This document shows, in pieces, positions 54,545 to 64,000 of a DNA stretch of 64,000 nt. Location of the stretch: the NCBI RefSeq assembly GCF_027595985.1, contig NC_073305.1:86236626-86300625 (forward strand), written 5' to 3'. The translations under genes were made by a program, and so were the position numbers. A model generated the notes under the pieces. That model was given only the letters and a program-made list of their open reading frames with translations. It had not been told where the DNA came from and did no database searches. Each line of letters begins with the position of its first letter. The stretch's first letter is position 1. This stretch comes from Sorex araneus. Lineage: Eukaryota; Chordata; Mammalia; Eulipotyphla; Soricidae.

Positions 54545-54703
54545 TGCTTTGGGTTCAGCCACACCTGGTGGTGCTCAGGATCTACTCCTGACTCTGTCCA
54601 GGGATCACTCCTGGAAAATACCAGGGGTCATACGGGATGCCCCGGATTGACAGGATAGCAGCAGACAATGCAAGTGTTCTATTTGCAGTACTCTCTCTCC
54701 TGC
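54545..54703 (-). repeat. Diverged SINE-A
   Basis: GCCACACCTGGTGGTGCTCAGG, CAGGGATCACTCCTGG and CAGTACTCTCTCTCCTGCCC in minus-strand order. Confidence 0.82.
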
Positions 54704-54728
54704 CCTTCAAATCTTTTCTTTAAATTAT

Positions 54729-54964
54729 AGCACTGTTGTCCCATTGTTCATCGATTTGCTTGAGCGGGCACCAGTAACATCTCCATTGTGAGACTTGTTC
54801 TTACTGTATTTGGCATATCCAATATGCCCCGGGTAGCTTGCCAAGCTCTGCCGTGTGGGAGGGATACTCTCAGTAGCTTGCCGGGTTCTCCGAGAGGGAC
54901 GGAGAAATCAAACCCGGGTTGGCCTTGTGCAAGGCAAATGCCCTACTTGCTGTGCTATCTTTCC
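54729..54964 (-). repeat. SINE-B with 19-bp imperfect TSD
   Basis: AATC(T/C)TTTCTTTAAA(T/C)TAT at 54710-54728 and 54965-54983. Complete minus-strand copy: GCACTGTTGTCCCATTGTTCATCG tail side, GAAATCAAACCCGG box B side. Confidence 0.94.
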
Positions 54965-55020
54965 AATCCTTTCTTTAAACTATTCAATAAAAATACACCT
55001 TTAAGGAAAAATATCTCTCT

Positions 55021-55175
55021 GGGGCTGGCATGATAGCACAGCAGGTAGGGCGTTTGCCTTGCACAGGGCCAACCCAGGTTCTATTCCCAGCATCCCATAC
55101 GGTCCCCTGAGCACCACCTGAGCAATTCCTGAGTGCAGAGCCAGAAGTGACCCGTGACCCAAAAATTTAAAAAAA
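55021..55175 (+). repeat. SINE-A with TSD and a 3' deletion
   Basis: ATCTCTCT at 55013-55020 and 55176-55183. The GTAACCCCTGTGCATCGCTGG section is missing, so CAGAAGTGACCCGTGACCC jumps to the end. Confidence 0.9.
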
Positions 55176-55183
55176 ATCTCTCT

Positions 55184-57268
55184 GAAGTTTTTTTTTTAAA
55201 AAGACAATATATTCTTTGGTCACTGTTTTGATTTTAATCATGTCCCCTAAATGTCTATAAACACAATTACAATTCTTATGATTATTAAAGCTTTTACAAT
55301 ATTATTTGTGCATGGATTAATATCCACTGGAGTGAATTACTCAAATTATTGATAAAATTAAGTAAAGGCTGACTCTTGTACTTTACTATTAAAAAACTAT
55401 CATCTCAAAGTATGACACATTTCTTCTAATGTACTGTTATATGAAATTTTTGTCTTAACATTCCCAAAAACAGGTTATAAAATCATGGAAAGGCAAGAGT
55501 GTACTTTGTTTATCGAGTCAAGAAGAATTCTTCTAATTTTGATATAGCACCTTGATTGCCAGTGGATTCAAAAATTTCCATCTTATTTAGTAAGAATACT
55601 CAAATTCGTAGTTAATTTTTAAGAACTCTACCTCTGGCAGTGTATATAGGGGGTCCTGTTCAAGCTAAGCTCAGATGATCTAATATGCATTCTCAGCAAT
55701 TCTCTATAACGGAGCTGCTGGGTCACTGTTAGAACCCCAGAGGGAACCATCTGGTGATAGGGGTCAGCTGTATACAGTATACATGCCTTAATCCATGTGC
55801 TGTCTCTCAGGTCCCTAAGAAATCTTCTTAAGGGATAAGTGTTGGGTTTTAGTAATTTTTTTAAATAGAAATACATCCATAATTTTTTATTATCGGATAT
55901 GGGCATATTTTCTAAGTATGGTTTTAATTTATATAGAACTAAACAGAACAGTTTCTAGTTTTGATCTTCTTTGTTCTTTTCTCCCTCCAGATAGCTAAAA
56001 GTCATCTATTTTACCTTCCCTCCCTTCTATTTTTAAAGGTTTATATTTGAAAATGGTAAATATACCTTAATTTTGCGAAGTACCTGGTATTGAGTCAGTA
56101 GGACTTTAAAATGGTAGATATATATCCCTAAAATTGATGCACACAAATACTTTTATCTTGTATTATTCACATGTCAATTTTCCACTTCCAACATTGTGCT
56201 CATGAATTTCACCAATAAATATAGAAGGCATTAGTGGGCAAAGACCAGTAAGGTACGATTTGAGAAATGCAACACTGGGTTCAGCAGCAGTGCTTGTCCT
56301 CAAAGATGACAGCCATAGTAATGAAAGTGGGTGAGGAAAATGAAACCATTGCCTAAGATTACAGTGTCACATTTTGCTCCCTATCGGGACCCAAAAGATG
56401 CGTAATTATTACCTTGTTGTTAAATTTATGAAACTAAATACATCTATGCAACTATTTTAGAAAAAACTAAGGATGTCTTTCTTTCTTTTGAACAATTGAC
56501 ACAACATTGAACTCTGACAGAGTATAGGGACACTCCTTTCCTGGAATTTGTGTGAACCTGTGTTTGTGTAAACTGGACAGCTAAGTCCTTAGCAAATGGG
56601 ATTTGAAACAGTATGATATGATTTGAAACAGTGTGATAGGAGCTAAAGGGACCAAACATATAACTGAGGATAATGATATTCTTTCTTTCCCTTAGTATTC
56701 TCTCCTATCTTCAAATGCTATGAATATATCGTATTTGTTGCAATTTTCTTATACTTGCTTACTGGCTAGCATCATTCTTTTGTTTCTTCCCAAATATTTA
56801 TTCTTGTGTCCAAAGGAGATTGGAAATCCATAAAGGATAGAGTACTCATACCATCATTTTGTAACGATAGGGTGATAACCTTGAACAGTGCTAAATATAT
56901 TTTAGAAGATAAACACAAATTTAATATTTATTAGGAAATAACTTCCAATTGCATTCATTAAGTCACTACACCCCTGTTTATTAAATATTACAAAGATAAG
57001 TGACAGTTTCTGTCAGTTTTTCAACCTGGTATTAATGATCCAGATCATTTTTATTTTGAGGGTGATCCTGTGCATTGTAAAATTTTTATGACATACATGA
57101 TTCCCTCCCATGAGGTATCAGTACTGTTTGACTCCTCAAAGTTGTGACAACAAAAATGTCTCCAGTCACTGCAAATGTCCTCTAAAGAGAGTGATCAACA
57201 GGCTCATTTCATCTGGGGCTGATGGAGTGTTGAAATACAAGAATTTTGTTTTTGTTTAAATAAGAAAG
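55184..57268. other. Mostly unique AT-rich sequence
   Basis: A very diverged minus-strand SINE-A may lie at 55650-55815 (CTGTCTCTCAGGTCCC end), but this is weak. A 21-base near-duplicate (GATATGATTTGAAACAGTGTG region, 56605-56640) is a local tandem. No exon-like segment recognised. Confidence 0.35.
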
Positions 57269-57303
57269 TTTAGGGAAAACCACAAAGATTTTTTTTTTTT
57301 ACC

Positions 57304-57715
57304 TTACCCAAAGAATCAAAAGAGCTATGCTAGGAGTATCACGTCTCACTCAAGTGAGAGAAGGAATCCAGAGTTCCAACTTCCATCGACGGTCAAGAAT
57401 CAGGGATGCTGTCTTGTTTGCTAAGATATCAAAAATCAGATGGGCCAGACATGTGATGCGATTCAGAGATGTCTGCTGGACTAGAGCTGTTACCGAATGA
57501 ATTTCACAGGACGTCAAAGACTACGTGGCCGCCCACCAACAAGATCGTCAGACTTCTTCATCAAAACCCTGAATGAACGATTTGAGGCTCTTCCTGTTCC
57601 TGGTGTGAGCCGATATCATTGGGCTACACTAGCACATGACAGGGACAAATGGAGACATTACTGGCACCTGCTCAAGCAAATTGAAGATAAACAGGAAGAC
57701 AAGTGATACCCAAAG
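57304..57715 (+). mobile_element. RTE-clade LINE, C-terminal ORF2 fragment (copy 2)
   Basis: Frame from 57306: TQRIKRAMLGVSRLTQVREG, RRSRIRDAVLFAKISKIRWA, RHVMRF and WTRAVTE, then a TGA where the family has W. After a one-base shift at about 57500 the frame continues GRQRLRGRPPTRSSDFFIKT, LNERFEALPVPGVSRYHWAT, DRDKWRHYWHLLKQIEDKQE. This is the region after the reverse-transcriptase domain in RTE-type ORF2 (RMLG..R, W-A-GHV-R, RPRGRPPTRW..D). It ends GACAAGTGATAC, the SINE-B end. It is 5'-truncated and disrupted by one stop and one frameshift. The closest relatives I recall are nematode RTEs. Confidence 0.88.
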
Positions 57716-57962
57716 AACAAAATTGTTCCAACTGAGGAGCATTGGCAAGAGGAAAAGAGAGGTGTCTACAGACAATACATTTTGAAAAAACGTATGTGAG
57801 TTCCATGGATGATCACCTTCAGTACTCTTAGAACCAAAGAGAGCACTCACTTTCACTGAGTGGGAAGAACTGTTAAAGACTTCTCTAAAAATGACCAGTT
57901 TTCACTGGTGTAAGCCAAATGGATAGGAAAGTATTAGAAAAATCCAAAGTAAGACTAGTGAT

Positions 57963-58000
57963 AGACTATCTCAGGGTGATTCAATAAAATTAAAAAACAA
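57963..58000 (+). mobile_element. L1 3' tail remnant
   Basis: ACTATCTCAGGGTGATTCAATAAAATTAAAAAAC is the last ~35 bases of the L1 3' UTR seen at 42.4 and 62.8 kb; upstream sequence is not clearly L1. Confidence 0.6.
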
Positions 58001-58124
58001 CAAACTAGAGATATAAACAGTTCTTGGAGGCCTCTGAGTCTCAAATAACAATAGCAAAGCAATATAGAATAGAGGTGTAACATATAACAGGGTAAAAATT
58101 CATTCTGCACTTTGGTGATTCTTA

Positions 58125-58310
58125 CTCACTTAATTTACACAACAAAATTATAGGTCATAATAATTTTTTTGGAACTTTTCTGAGAAGGAAACTCTTGAAT
58201 CCAGTGAAGATACTTAACTTGCTTGATTCAATGGAGGAAACTAATAGAAGATTCAATATTAAATCCAGTCTCTCTGTCTCTTGGATTCCATGTTTTGTGC
58301 AGACACACCC
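58125..58310 (-). repeat. MIR
   Basis: CACTTAATTTACACAACAAAATTATAGGTC, CTGAGAAGGAAACTC and GATACTTAACTTGC follow MIR in reverse complement. Confidence 0.6.
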
Positions 58311-59264
58311 AGCCTCCCTGACTGACAAAGGAAATCCTTAAATCTTCTGAGTAACATAGCTGCTATAAATTCTAAAAATTGGCTCAGACAGCTCTGTCAA
58401 AAATTCTAGTAAAAGTGAAATACGAAGGATTTGTATTTCAGTTCCTTCTTTGCCCATCACAGCATTCTCCCATCCATATTGAATCCCTACAATTTCCAGT
58501 ATAAGCTATAATATAATCTGTACCTACTCAATCACAGAAATGCAAAATTCCATTAACTAAATAATGGTAATGCTATCATAGTTTAGTGAATTCACGGTGC
58601 TTAGGAGAAAGATAGAAAATGACTTTCTCAGCAAATGCTAAAAGTTTACAAACACTGAGGGAAAGGGAAACTAAATGCCATGAAAATAATGAAATAAAAC
58701 CAAATTTATTTAAGGCTAGCAATAATTAGGTGTTTTGTAGCTGGTAATAATTTCCGAAGAAAGCAGGAGATGCCTCATTACTTGCCTTGGAAACAATGCA
58801 CTTACGATTTGGACAAAGCTTAGGAGAAAAGGAAACAAATCTGGTCTGATCCTCAAGGGAGGATTCAGATAACACATCTTTCTATTTTTAACTTGGATGT
58901 CCTAATAAAATGGCCTCTTTGATACTCCCATCTCTTCAATCTAAGCCCTACCATAAGAGCCCTACCACTTGCCTTGTTCCTGATAATTTATTAGTAAGCT
59001 ACCACATAAAAAATGTTCCTTAATAAAACACCTGGGCATTGTGGAATGCGTAATTTAAACAGGGCAACTGAGATGCATGGAGATGGCCATATTAGATTAG
59101 GGGAGAGATGAGCATCACTCCTGGTCCTTCATCAAAGAATGCAGCTCAATACGCTGCTCTTCAGACCCGGGTTCAGTTGACTATTTTAAGCACTTGTCCT
59201 AAATTTGCATGCAATAATACAGATAAAAGCTTTGGGAAAACTAAAGCAAAGTGATCTTGCATAG
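58311..59264. other. Unique sequence
   Basis: No repeat recognised in this kilobase; no splice-flanked frame seen. Confidence 0.35.
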
Positions 59265-59470
59265 GATCCAGAATGACATGGCTAAGGTTTAGGGCACATG
59301 CTTTGCACAGAGCTAATTCTGGTTCCATCAATGGCACTCCCAGAACTCCATGAACTGAGCATTGCAGGGCACACCCATAGAGAAACCGCAAGCACCACCT
59401 TCTGAATGTACTTGTGAACTTCTACCCATATCCAACTCTGCAGCAAAAGCGAAAAAAAATGAAATGAAAT
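59265..59470 (+). repeat. Old SINE-A
   Basis: TAAGGTTTAGGGCACATGCTTTGCACAGAGC, TCTGGTTCCATCAATGGCACTCCC and A-rich tail AAAGCGAAAAAAAATG. Confidence 0.55.
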
Positions 59471-59807
59471 CCTGTCCCTTACTCTATATCTATTCTCAAC
59501 TTTGCCCTTCACATCCCCCTTCAACCATTCGATAAGGGTCCAGGAACTGTAGTATGACTGATTGATTGGCTGGGAATGTTTTAAACATTAATAATAACAA
59601 TTTTCTTCATGGGAGAACAACATAAATAGGAAAATAAACTGAATCATGCATGCAAACACACACACACACACTTCATTCAATTGGTTAGAAGCCAAACAAC
59701 AGTGAACTGCTAATTTTTTTTCCTTAAACACATACTCAGAATATATATAATTCGTATTTTAAGCAGAAAACAGTATGACAATTGGTTATTACATAGGTAT
59801 ACATAAA

Positions 59808-59809
59808 TA

Positions 59810-59847
<38 letters not shown>
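59808..59847. repeat. (TA)n microsatellite
   Basis: About 18 TA units with one GTA break. Confidence 0.95.
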
Positions 59848-59848
<1 letters not shown>

Positions 59849-60587
59849 TTTGTGGCCTTTAGTTTTAAAATGCCTTAGGTCCCTGAAATTTATACAAAGA
59901 TTCTTCGTACACCATATTCAGACTTGGCAAATCCATCTTGTCTTCTGGCCCTGCTTCCTACTTCTGTGTCCTTAAAAGGACAGGGGCAAATATTGGTCTG
60001 AGATTAATGCCATTTTTTTCTCTGTTTGGCACCAATTTGAGTGACACTTTAACAGCATAACAAGCAAAATCCTCTGGCATCATGTACAGCACAAGCAAAT
60101 ATTACGTTTTGGTAAAAGCACAACTAGACAACAAAACAAAGCATAGCAAAGTGGACTCATTTCTTGAGGATTCTATATTCAATATAGTTGACAGAGCTGG
60201 CATTTGAAAACTATATTCTCTTCATTTCCACATTCAAGAATGTTTGCAAAATTGGCAGCTTTGCAATAGCTAAGAGATAGACTATAAATCTATACTCTGC
60301 TTTTTACTTTCCTCTGTGTAATCAAGTCAAATATCAAACAATAATCTTATATATGTATATACATATTTTATGCATACATATATATTAATATATAATTAAA
60401 AAACCTGCCTAGTACCTGAATCAGTTGGCCTTGTTTTCCTAAGTTGGGGTGAAATATCCTTGAGGTTCCACAGAAAAAGGAGGGGGCAATAAAGTAACCT
60501 GATTCACAAGCTGATCACCCATTAGCAAGGAGGGGTGCAATTGATCTACTGTGAGTGTCTCTGGTGGGAAATCATTCCCGTTGTTCA

Positions 60588-60594
60588 ACTTACC
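60588..60594 (-). promoter_or_regulatory. Consensus 5' splice site
   Basis: G|GTAAGT on the minus strand, preceded by AA; full complementarity to the U1 snRNA end. Confidence 0.45.
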
Positions 60595-60707
60595 TTCTGT
60601 CATCTTGGTGTCTTCCTTCTCAGTATCTACTTGTGATTCTTGTTTGGATGAGGTGTGATTCTTTTGATCATTAGTCAGGAATTCAGAAACCTCTTCATTT
60701 TTTATTT
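60594..60707 (-). CDS. Candidate internal coding exon (114 bases, phase 1-1)
   Basis: On the minus strand, AAG|GTAAGT (exon end 60594) is a perfect splice-donor consensus. CTACTTTTCCCATTACTACAG lies before 60707 as an acceptor. Two of three frames have stops in the first dozen bases; the third is open across all 38 codons. It reads IKNEEVSEFLTNDQKNHTSS, then KQESQVDTEKEDTKMTE, a hydrophilic, acidic/lysine-rich, probably disordered segment. Exon length is a multiple of three with symmetric phase 1, so it could be skipped without frameshift. No repeat family overlaps it. I do not recognise the gene with confidence. A weak resemblance to the acidic C-terminal tail of MACROD2, a gene with giant introns, came to mind but rests on memory and few identities. 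Confidence 0.45.
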
Positions 60708-60919
60708 CTGTAGTAATGGGAAAAGTAGTAATTTTTAATGTTTTATTTTAGAATAAGTATAGACTCAATAAGAAGTGGCAAAGAAATATACATGGATATC
60801 CTATATATCTATTCCCACTTCCTCCATTATTAACTACTTTCATAATATACTACATAACTCCTACATTAAGTATATCAAGTTTATCAGTGTATTATATTAA
60901 GTATATTGTATTATACTTA

Positions 60920-61183
60920 GCTGAAAGGCTGAGGGCTAGAACGATAGCGCAGAGGGTAGGGTGTTTGCCTTGCATGCAACTGACCTGGATTTGATTCCTC
61001 CATCCCTCTTGGAGAGCCCAGCAAGCTACCGAGAGTATCTCACCTGCACGGCAGAGCCTGGCAAGCTACCTGTGGCATATTCGATATGCCCAAAACAGTA
61101 AAAACAAATCTCACAATGAAGATGTTACTGGTGCCCGCTCAAGTAAATCGATAAACAACTGGATGACAGTGATACAGTGATAC
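60920..61183 (+). repeat. SINE-B with TSD
   Basis: TATACTTA at 60912-60919 and 61184-61191. Complete copy: GGGCTAGAACGATAGCGCAGAGG head, GGCAAGCTACCTGTGGCATATTCG body, CTGGATGACAGTGATACAGTGATAC tail. Confidence 0.94.
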
Positions 61184-61219
61184 TATACTTATATTAATTA
61201 TAAGTATACTATATAACAT

Positions 61220-61260
61220 GGCACTGTAGCACTGTTGTAGCACTGTTGTCTCATTGTTCA
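61220..61260 (-). repeat. 41-bp tail-only SINE-B/RTE insertion with TSD
   Basis: ACTATATA(A/G)CAT at 61208-61219 and 61261-61272 flanks 41 bases. On the minus strand these read TGAACAATGAGACAACAG, then TGCTACAACAGTGCTACAG: exactly the 3' end of SINE-B and nothing else. Confidence 0.88.
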
Positions 61261-61262
61261 AC

Positions 61263-61731
61263 TATATAGCATACTATAGTATAATATCAAAGCCAGAGAT
61301 TAAATATTAGTATATTCTGTAAGGTTCATGCAGATATGCACATTTGATCAATGTCTTTATATCTTCAGTTTCCTCCTAAGACATAATTTTTCCCAATAAT
61401 TTATTTATTTAAATATATGCATATTATTAAAAATGTGTGTGTGTTCTGTATGCCAGACATTGTTTGAAGGAATGACTAAAACACAAATTGTGACTATACA
61501 TACTTCAGTATCCAGCAGTTTTTTATTAAAGTAAATATAACTTAAATTTATACCCAATCCCCTACAGCAGACCTCCACTATCCAACCACCACCATACTCC
61601 AGGCCGCTTTCCACATGCTTGAGCCAAGGCTCATGCATGAATGAACATATTCCTGGACCATTTGGAAACTTTGCGACTGTGCAACACATCATAAGACACT
61701 CCCTACCCATTTTCCATAAAATTATAGAGGG
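61263..61731. other. Unique sequence
   Basis: Nothing recognised; a CA run follows. Confidence 0.35.
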
Positions 61732-61755
61732 ACACACACACACACACACACACAC
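61732..61755. repeat. (CA)n microsatellite
   Basis: About 12 CA units, immediately before the element-C copy. Confidence 0.95.
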
Positions 61756-62013
61756 ATCTTGGAGAGCCACCAAGCTACTGAGAGTATCCTGCCTATATGG
61801 CAAAGCCTGGCAAGCTCCCCATGGCATATTTAATATGCCAAAATCAGTAACAATAACAGGCCTCATTCCCCTGACTCTGAAAGAACCTCCAATCATTGGG
61901 AAAGATGAATAAGGAGAGGCTGCTAAAATCTCAGGTCTGGGATGAAGGAGACATTACTGGTTCCTGCTTTGGTAAATCAATGAACAACAGGATGACAGTG
62001 ATACAGTGATAAC
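61756..62013 (+). mobile_element. Element C, 5'-truncated copy
   Basis: CTTGGAGAGCCACCAAGCTACTGAGAG body, ATATGCCAAAATCAGTAACAA, the C-specific module (CATTCCCCTGACTCTGAAAG, GAGAGGCTGCTAAAATCTCAGG), then GGAGACATTACTGG and AACAGGATGACAGTGATACAGTGATA. It lacks the long 5' part and any tRNA head. Confidence 0.88.
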
Positions 62014-62069
62014 TTAAATTTAGTTGACTTCATTTAATGCACATTAAAGAGGTTTGTAAAAATGTCATT

Positions 62070-62226
62070 CTCTGGCTGGAGAGGTAGTACAGTGAGTAAG
62101 ACTCTTGCCTTGCACATGTCTGACCAAGGTTGGATTCCCAGCACCACATTTGGTGACAGGAGTGATCACTGAAGACAGAGCCAGGCTTAAACCCTGAACA
62201 CCCCTGGGCGTGGCCCTCAAACCACA
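62070..62226 (+). repeat. SINE-A, moderately diverged
   Basis: GGCTGGAGAGGTAGTACAGTGAG head, GGTTGGATTCCCAGCACCACA, GAGTGATCACTGAAGACAGAGCCAGG body. Confidence 0.85.
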
Positions 62227-62490
62227 CCCCTGCTCAAAGCGTCATTCCTTTTACTCTACTTTGAAAATTCGGTATGGAAGTAAAACGATGATTTTAGAAA
62301 CAAAAAATGCAAAGAAGACAGTGTCTTCCTTTGGCGGCTGCCTGCTCAGGCCTGGTCTCTGCCCAGTCTCTGAAGGAAGTGCAACTTGTGCTGAGGAGAC
62401 ATGGGGAAACTGAGGTTTTCTGTTGCTCGTTTCTCAAGGAGGGTTTTCTCAGCTTGCTCGATCCTGTGGGCTCTGCGGGCTTTGTGTTGG
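62227..62490. other. Unrecognised, relatively GC-rich sequence
   Basis: CCTGCTCAGGCCTGGTCTCTGCCC and GGGCTCTGCGGGC stand out from the AT-rich background. No repeat or spliced frame recognised. Confidence 0.3.
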
Positions 62491-62500
62491 GAAGGAGGAA

Positions 62501-62835
62501 GAATTAGAAGGGGTCACTAAGAAAATGATGGCTGGAGGAACCAGTCGGGATGGGAGATGCATGCTGAAAGTAGACAATGGACCAAACATGATGACCTCAC
62601 AGTGTCTGTGTTGCAAGCTATAGTGCCCAAAAGCAGAGAGAGAGTATGGGGAATATTGTCTGCCATGGAGGCAGGGGGAGGGTGGGAAAGGGGAGGTATA
62701 CCCAGGATATTGGTGGTGGGGAATGTGCACTGGTGGAGGGATGGGTGTTTGATCCTTGTGAGATTATAACCCAAACATGAAAGCGTCTAACTATCTCACG
62801 GTGATTCAATAAAATTAAAAAAAAAAAACAAAAAG
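62501..62835 (+). mobile_element. Young L1 3'-UTR insertion with TSD
   Basis: AGGAGGAA at 62493-62500 and 62836-62843. GGTCACTAAGAAAATGATGGCTGG to GTGATTCAATAAAATTAAAAAAAA, almost identical to 42150-42460. A 5'-truncated, recent copy. Confidence 0.94.
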
Positions 62836-62843
62836 AGGAGGAA

Positions 62844-63535
62844 CTGTGCCCATCCCCAGGTGTAGGTCTAATCAGGCACAGGAGATGGACGTGACTTTAA
62901 CTTGCCCGTATGGAGAGCAGGGAATCCTAAAGGAGCCCAGCAGAGTGCAGGAAACAGGAAACAGAACCTTTGCCCTGAAGGCCTAGAAAAAGCCTTAGTC
63001 ATACCTTGAATATTCCACTCATACCTTGTTTTAGGTTTTGTTTGCTTTTTTTTGCTTGTTTGTTTACTTGTTTTTGCTTTATGGCCCTATTACTTTCAGG
63101 TTGATCCTCAGGTTTCCTCCTTTTGAGTGTGTGGGAGAGAAGGACATTGCAATTGCTATTTGCAGTCTGCGCCAACTAATAAAAGATAATATTTCACATA
63201 AATTTATAAAAATGAATAAAATGCACAGAAATAGAGAGAGAGAGAGCTCAAAAAAGTGGAGCCCATGGAATGGAATGCATAAGTGAGCTCTGAATTTGAT
63301 TGCCAGGGTCATCCTGCTGGTCCTGAACTCCTCTGGAACCAAATGACACTGCATCTTTGGGTCCAGGCAATGAAATATCCGACCCTCATTCCCAGGCCTA
63401 AATTCAGAGCTCTGAGCACTACCGGAGAGGTAACCTCAAAATAACAGGAAAATGTATTATGTTTGCATGGCCTTATAATTACCATTATTTTAAAATATAT
63501 TGATAAAGTTTATTAAAATATATTGATAAAAGCAA
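62844..63535. other. Unique sequence, possible relic SINE
   Basis: 63230-63440 has a GA run and GAGCTCTGAGCACTACCGGAG, which may be a SINE-A relic. Otherwise nothing recognised. Confidence 0.3.
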
Positions 63536-63812
63536 GCTTCTGGAAGCGCTCCCTCTGGGAGAAACTGGCAAGCTACTGAGAGTTTCCTGCCCGCATGGGA
63601 GAGCCTGGCAAGCTCATATGCCAAAACCAGTAACAATGCTGGGACTCATTCCCCTGACTCTGAAAGAACCTTCAATGAGACATTGTTGGGAAGGACGAGT
63701 AGAGAGAGGCTTCTAAAATCTCAGGACTAGGACTAATGGAGACGTTACTGAGACTGCTCGAGAAATTCAATGATCAACTGGATGATGATGATAATGATGA
63801 TGATTGATAAAG
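63536..63812 (+). mobile_element. Element C, copy with GAT-repeat end
   Basis: GGGAGAAACTGGCAAGCTACTGAGAG, GGGAGAGCCTGGCAAGCTC, CATTCCCCTGACTCTGAAAG, GAGAGGCTTCTAAAATCTCAGG, GGAGACGTTACTGAGACTGC. The end is ACTGGATGATGATGATAATG in place of GATGACAGTGATACAG. Confidence 0.87.
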
Positions 63813-64000
63813 TTTATATTTTGTCTTAAACACATATTCACAAAAGTTCTTTGAGGTTTTCACTAATTATTGAAACTGTAACAAGATTCTAAGAACTGAC
63901 AAGATCTTGCAACTGAATTAAAGAATCGTGCTTTAAGGATGATCAATGATAAAGTTTTTTTTTCCTTATTGTGAAGTAATAAACACTAATTTGCCTATAA
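63813..64000. other. Unique AT-rich sequence to window end
   Basis: Nothing recognised. Confidence 0.35.

Noticed and set aside
60594-60707. Naming the candidate exon as MACROD2
   Set aside because: Only a few scattered identities from memory to a low-complexity acidic tail; not enough to assign a symbol.
2536-62013. CRISPR-like array from the recurring ~30-base motifs
   Set aside because: The repeats are dispersed in both orientations with kilobase spacing and TSDs; this is eukaryotic retroposon DNA.

Overview
This is a 64 kb stretch of nuclear DNA from a placental mammal, almost certainly a shrew (Sorex, probably the common shrew). The species call rests on the dominant interspersed repeat: tRNA-headed SINEs with a GGGCTGGAG..GATAGCACAG start and a GGTTCGATTCC box B, the type I associate with Sorex. 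Further support comes from an abundant L1 family with its own 3' UTR and from two fragments of an RTE-clade retrotransposon that I recall being reported in the common shrew. Base composition is AT-rich with no CpG island, and no complete protein-coding gene is visible. The window looks intergenic or deep-intronic. Two minus-strand segments could be exons: a 114-base candidate internal exon at 60594-60707 with a strong splice donor, and a GC-rich open segment at 43264-43712 with a splice-acceptor-like start and an AATAAA at its end.

Almost all recognisable structure is mobile DNA. Names used below: SINE-A is a tRNA-like head followed by a CATATGGTCCCC..GAGTAATTCCTGAGTGCAGAGCCAGGAGT body and an A-tail, evidently copied by L1. 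SINE-B has the same head joined to a CTGGCAAGCTACC..GATATGCCAAAAACAGTAACAAC body, and ends in GATGACAGTGATACAGTG rather than poly(A). Element C is a longer retroposon (about 560-645 bp) with no tRNA head; its 3' half is a diverged form of the SINE-B body and tail. The SINE-B/C 3' end matches the last coding bases of the RTE fragments at 1512-1733 and 57304-57712, so these elements are probably RTE-mobilised.

Layout. 1-9.2 kb: mostly unique sequence with an RTE fragment, an old L1 3' end and three SINE-B copies. 9.2-17 kb: a badly fragmented old minus-strand L1 carrying many SINEs, an LTR split by a young L1, L1 3'-UTR copies and a long TTC/TCC tract. 17-24 kb: two U6-derived chimeras, two related LTRs, an L1 with a (CT)n(CA)n tract, SINEs and a 15-bp-TSD L1 copy. 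24-34 kb: SINE-B, two element-C insertions, L1 3' UTRs and many old SINE-A copies. 34-41 kb: mostly unique sequence with scattered SINEs. 41-50 kb: a nested L1/SINE/L1 stack, the 43.3-43.7 kb open segment, MIR and other ancient repeats, and a 5'-inverted L1. 50-64 kb: L1 3' UTRs, SINEs, the second RTE fragment, the 60.6 kb candidate exon, a 41-bp 'tail only' SINE-B insertion, and two more element-C copies.

The most interesting system is the pairing of two retroposition machineries (L1 and RTE) with two SINE families that share one tRNA-like head but carry different 3' tails. All repeat assignments are by eye, from comparing copies inside the window and from remembered family features. No alignment or database search was run.
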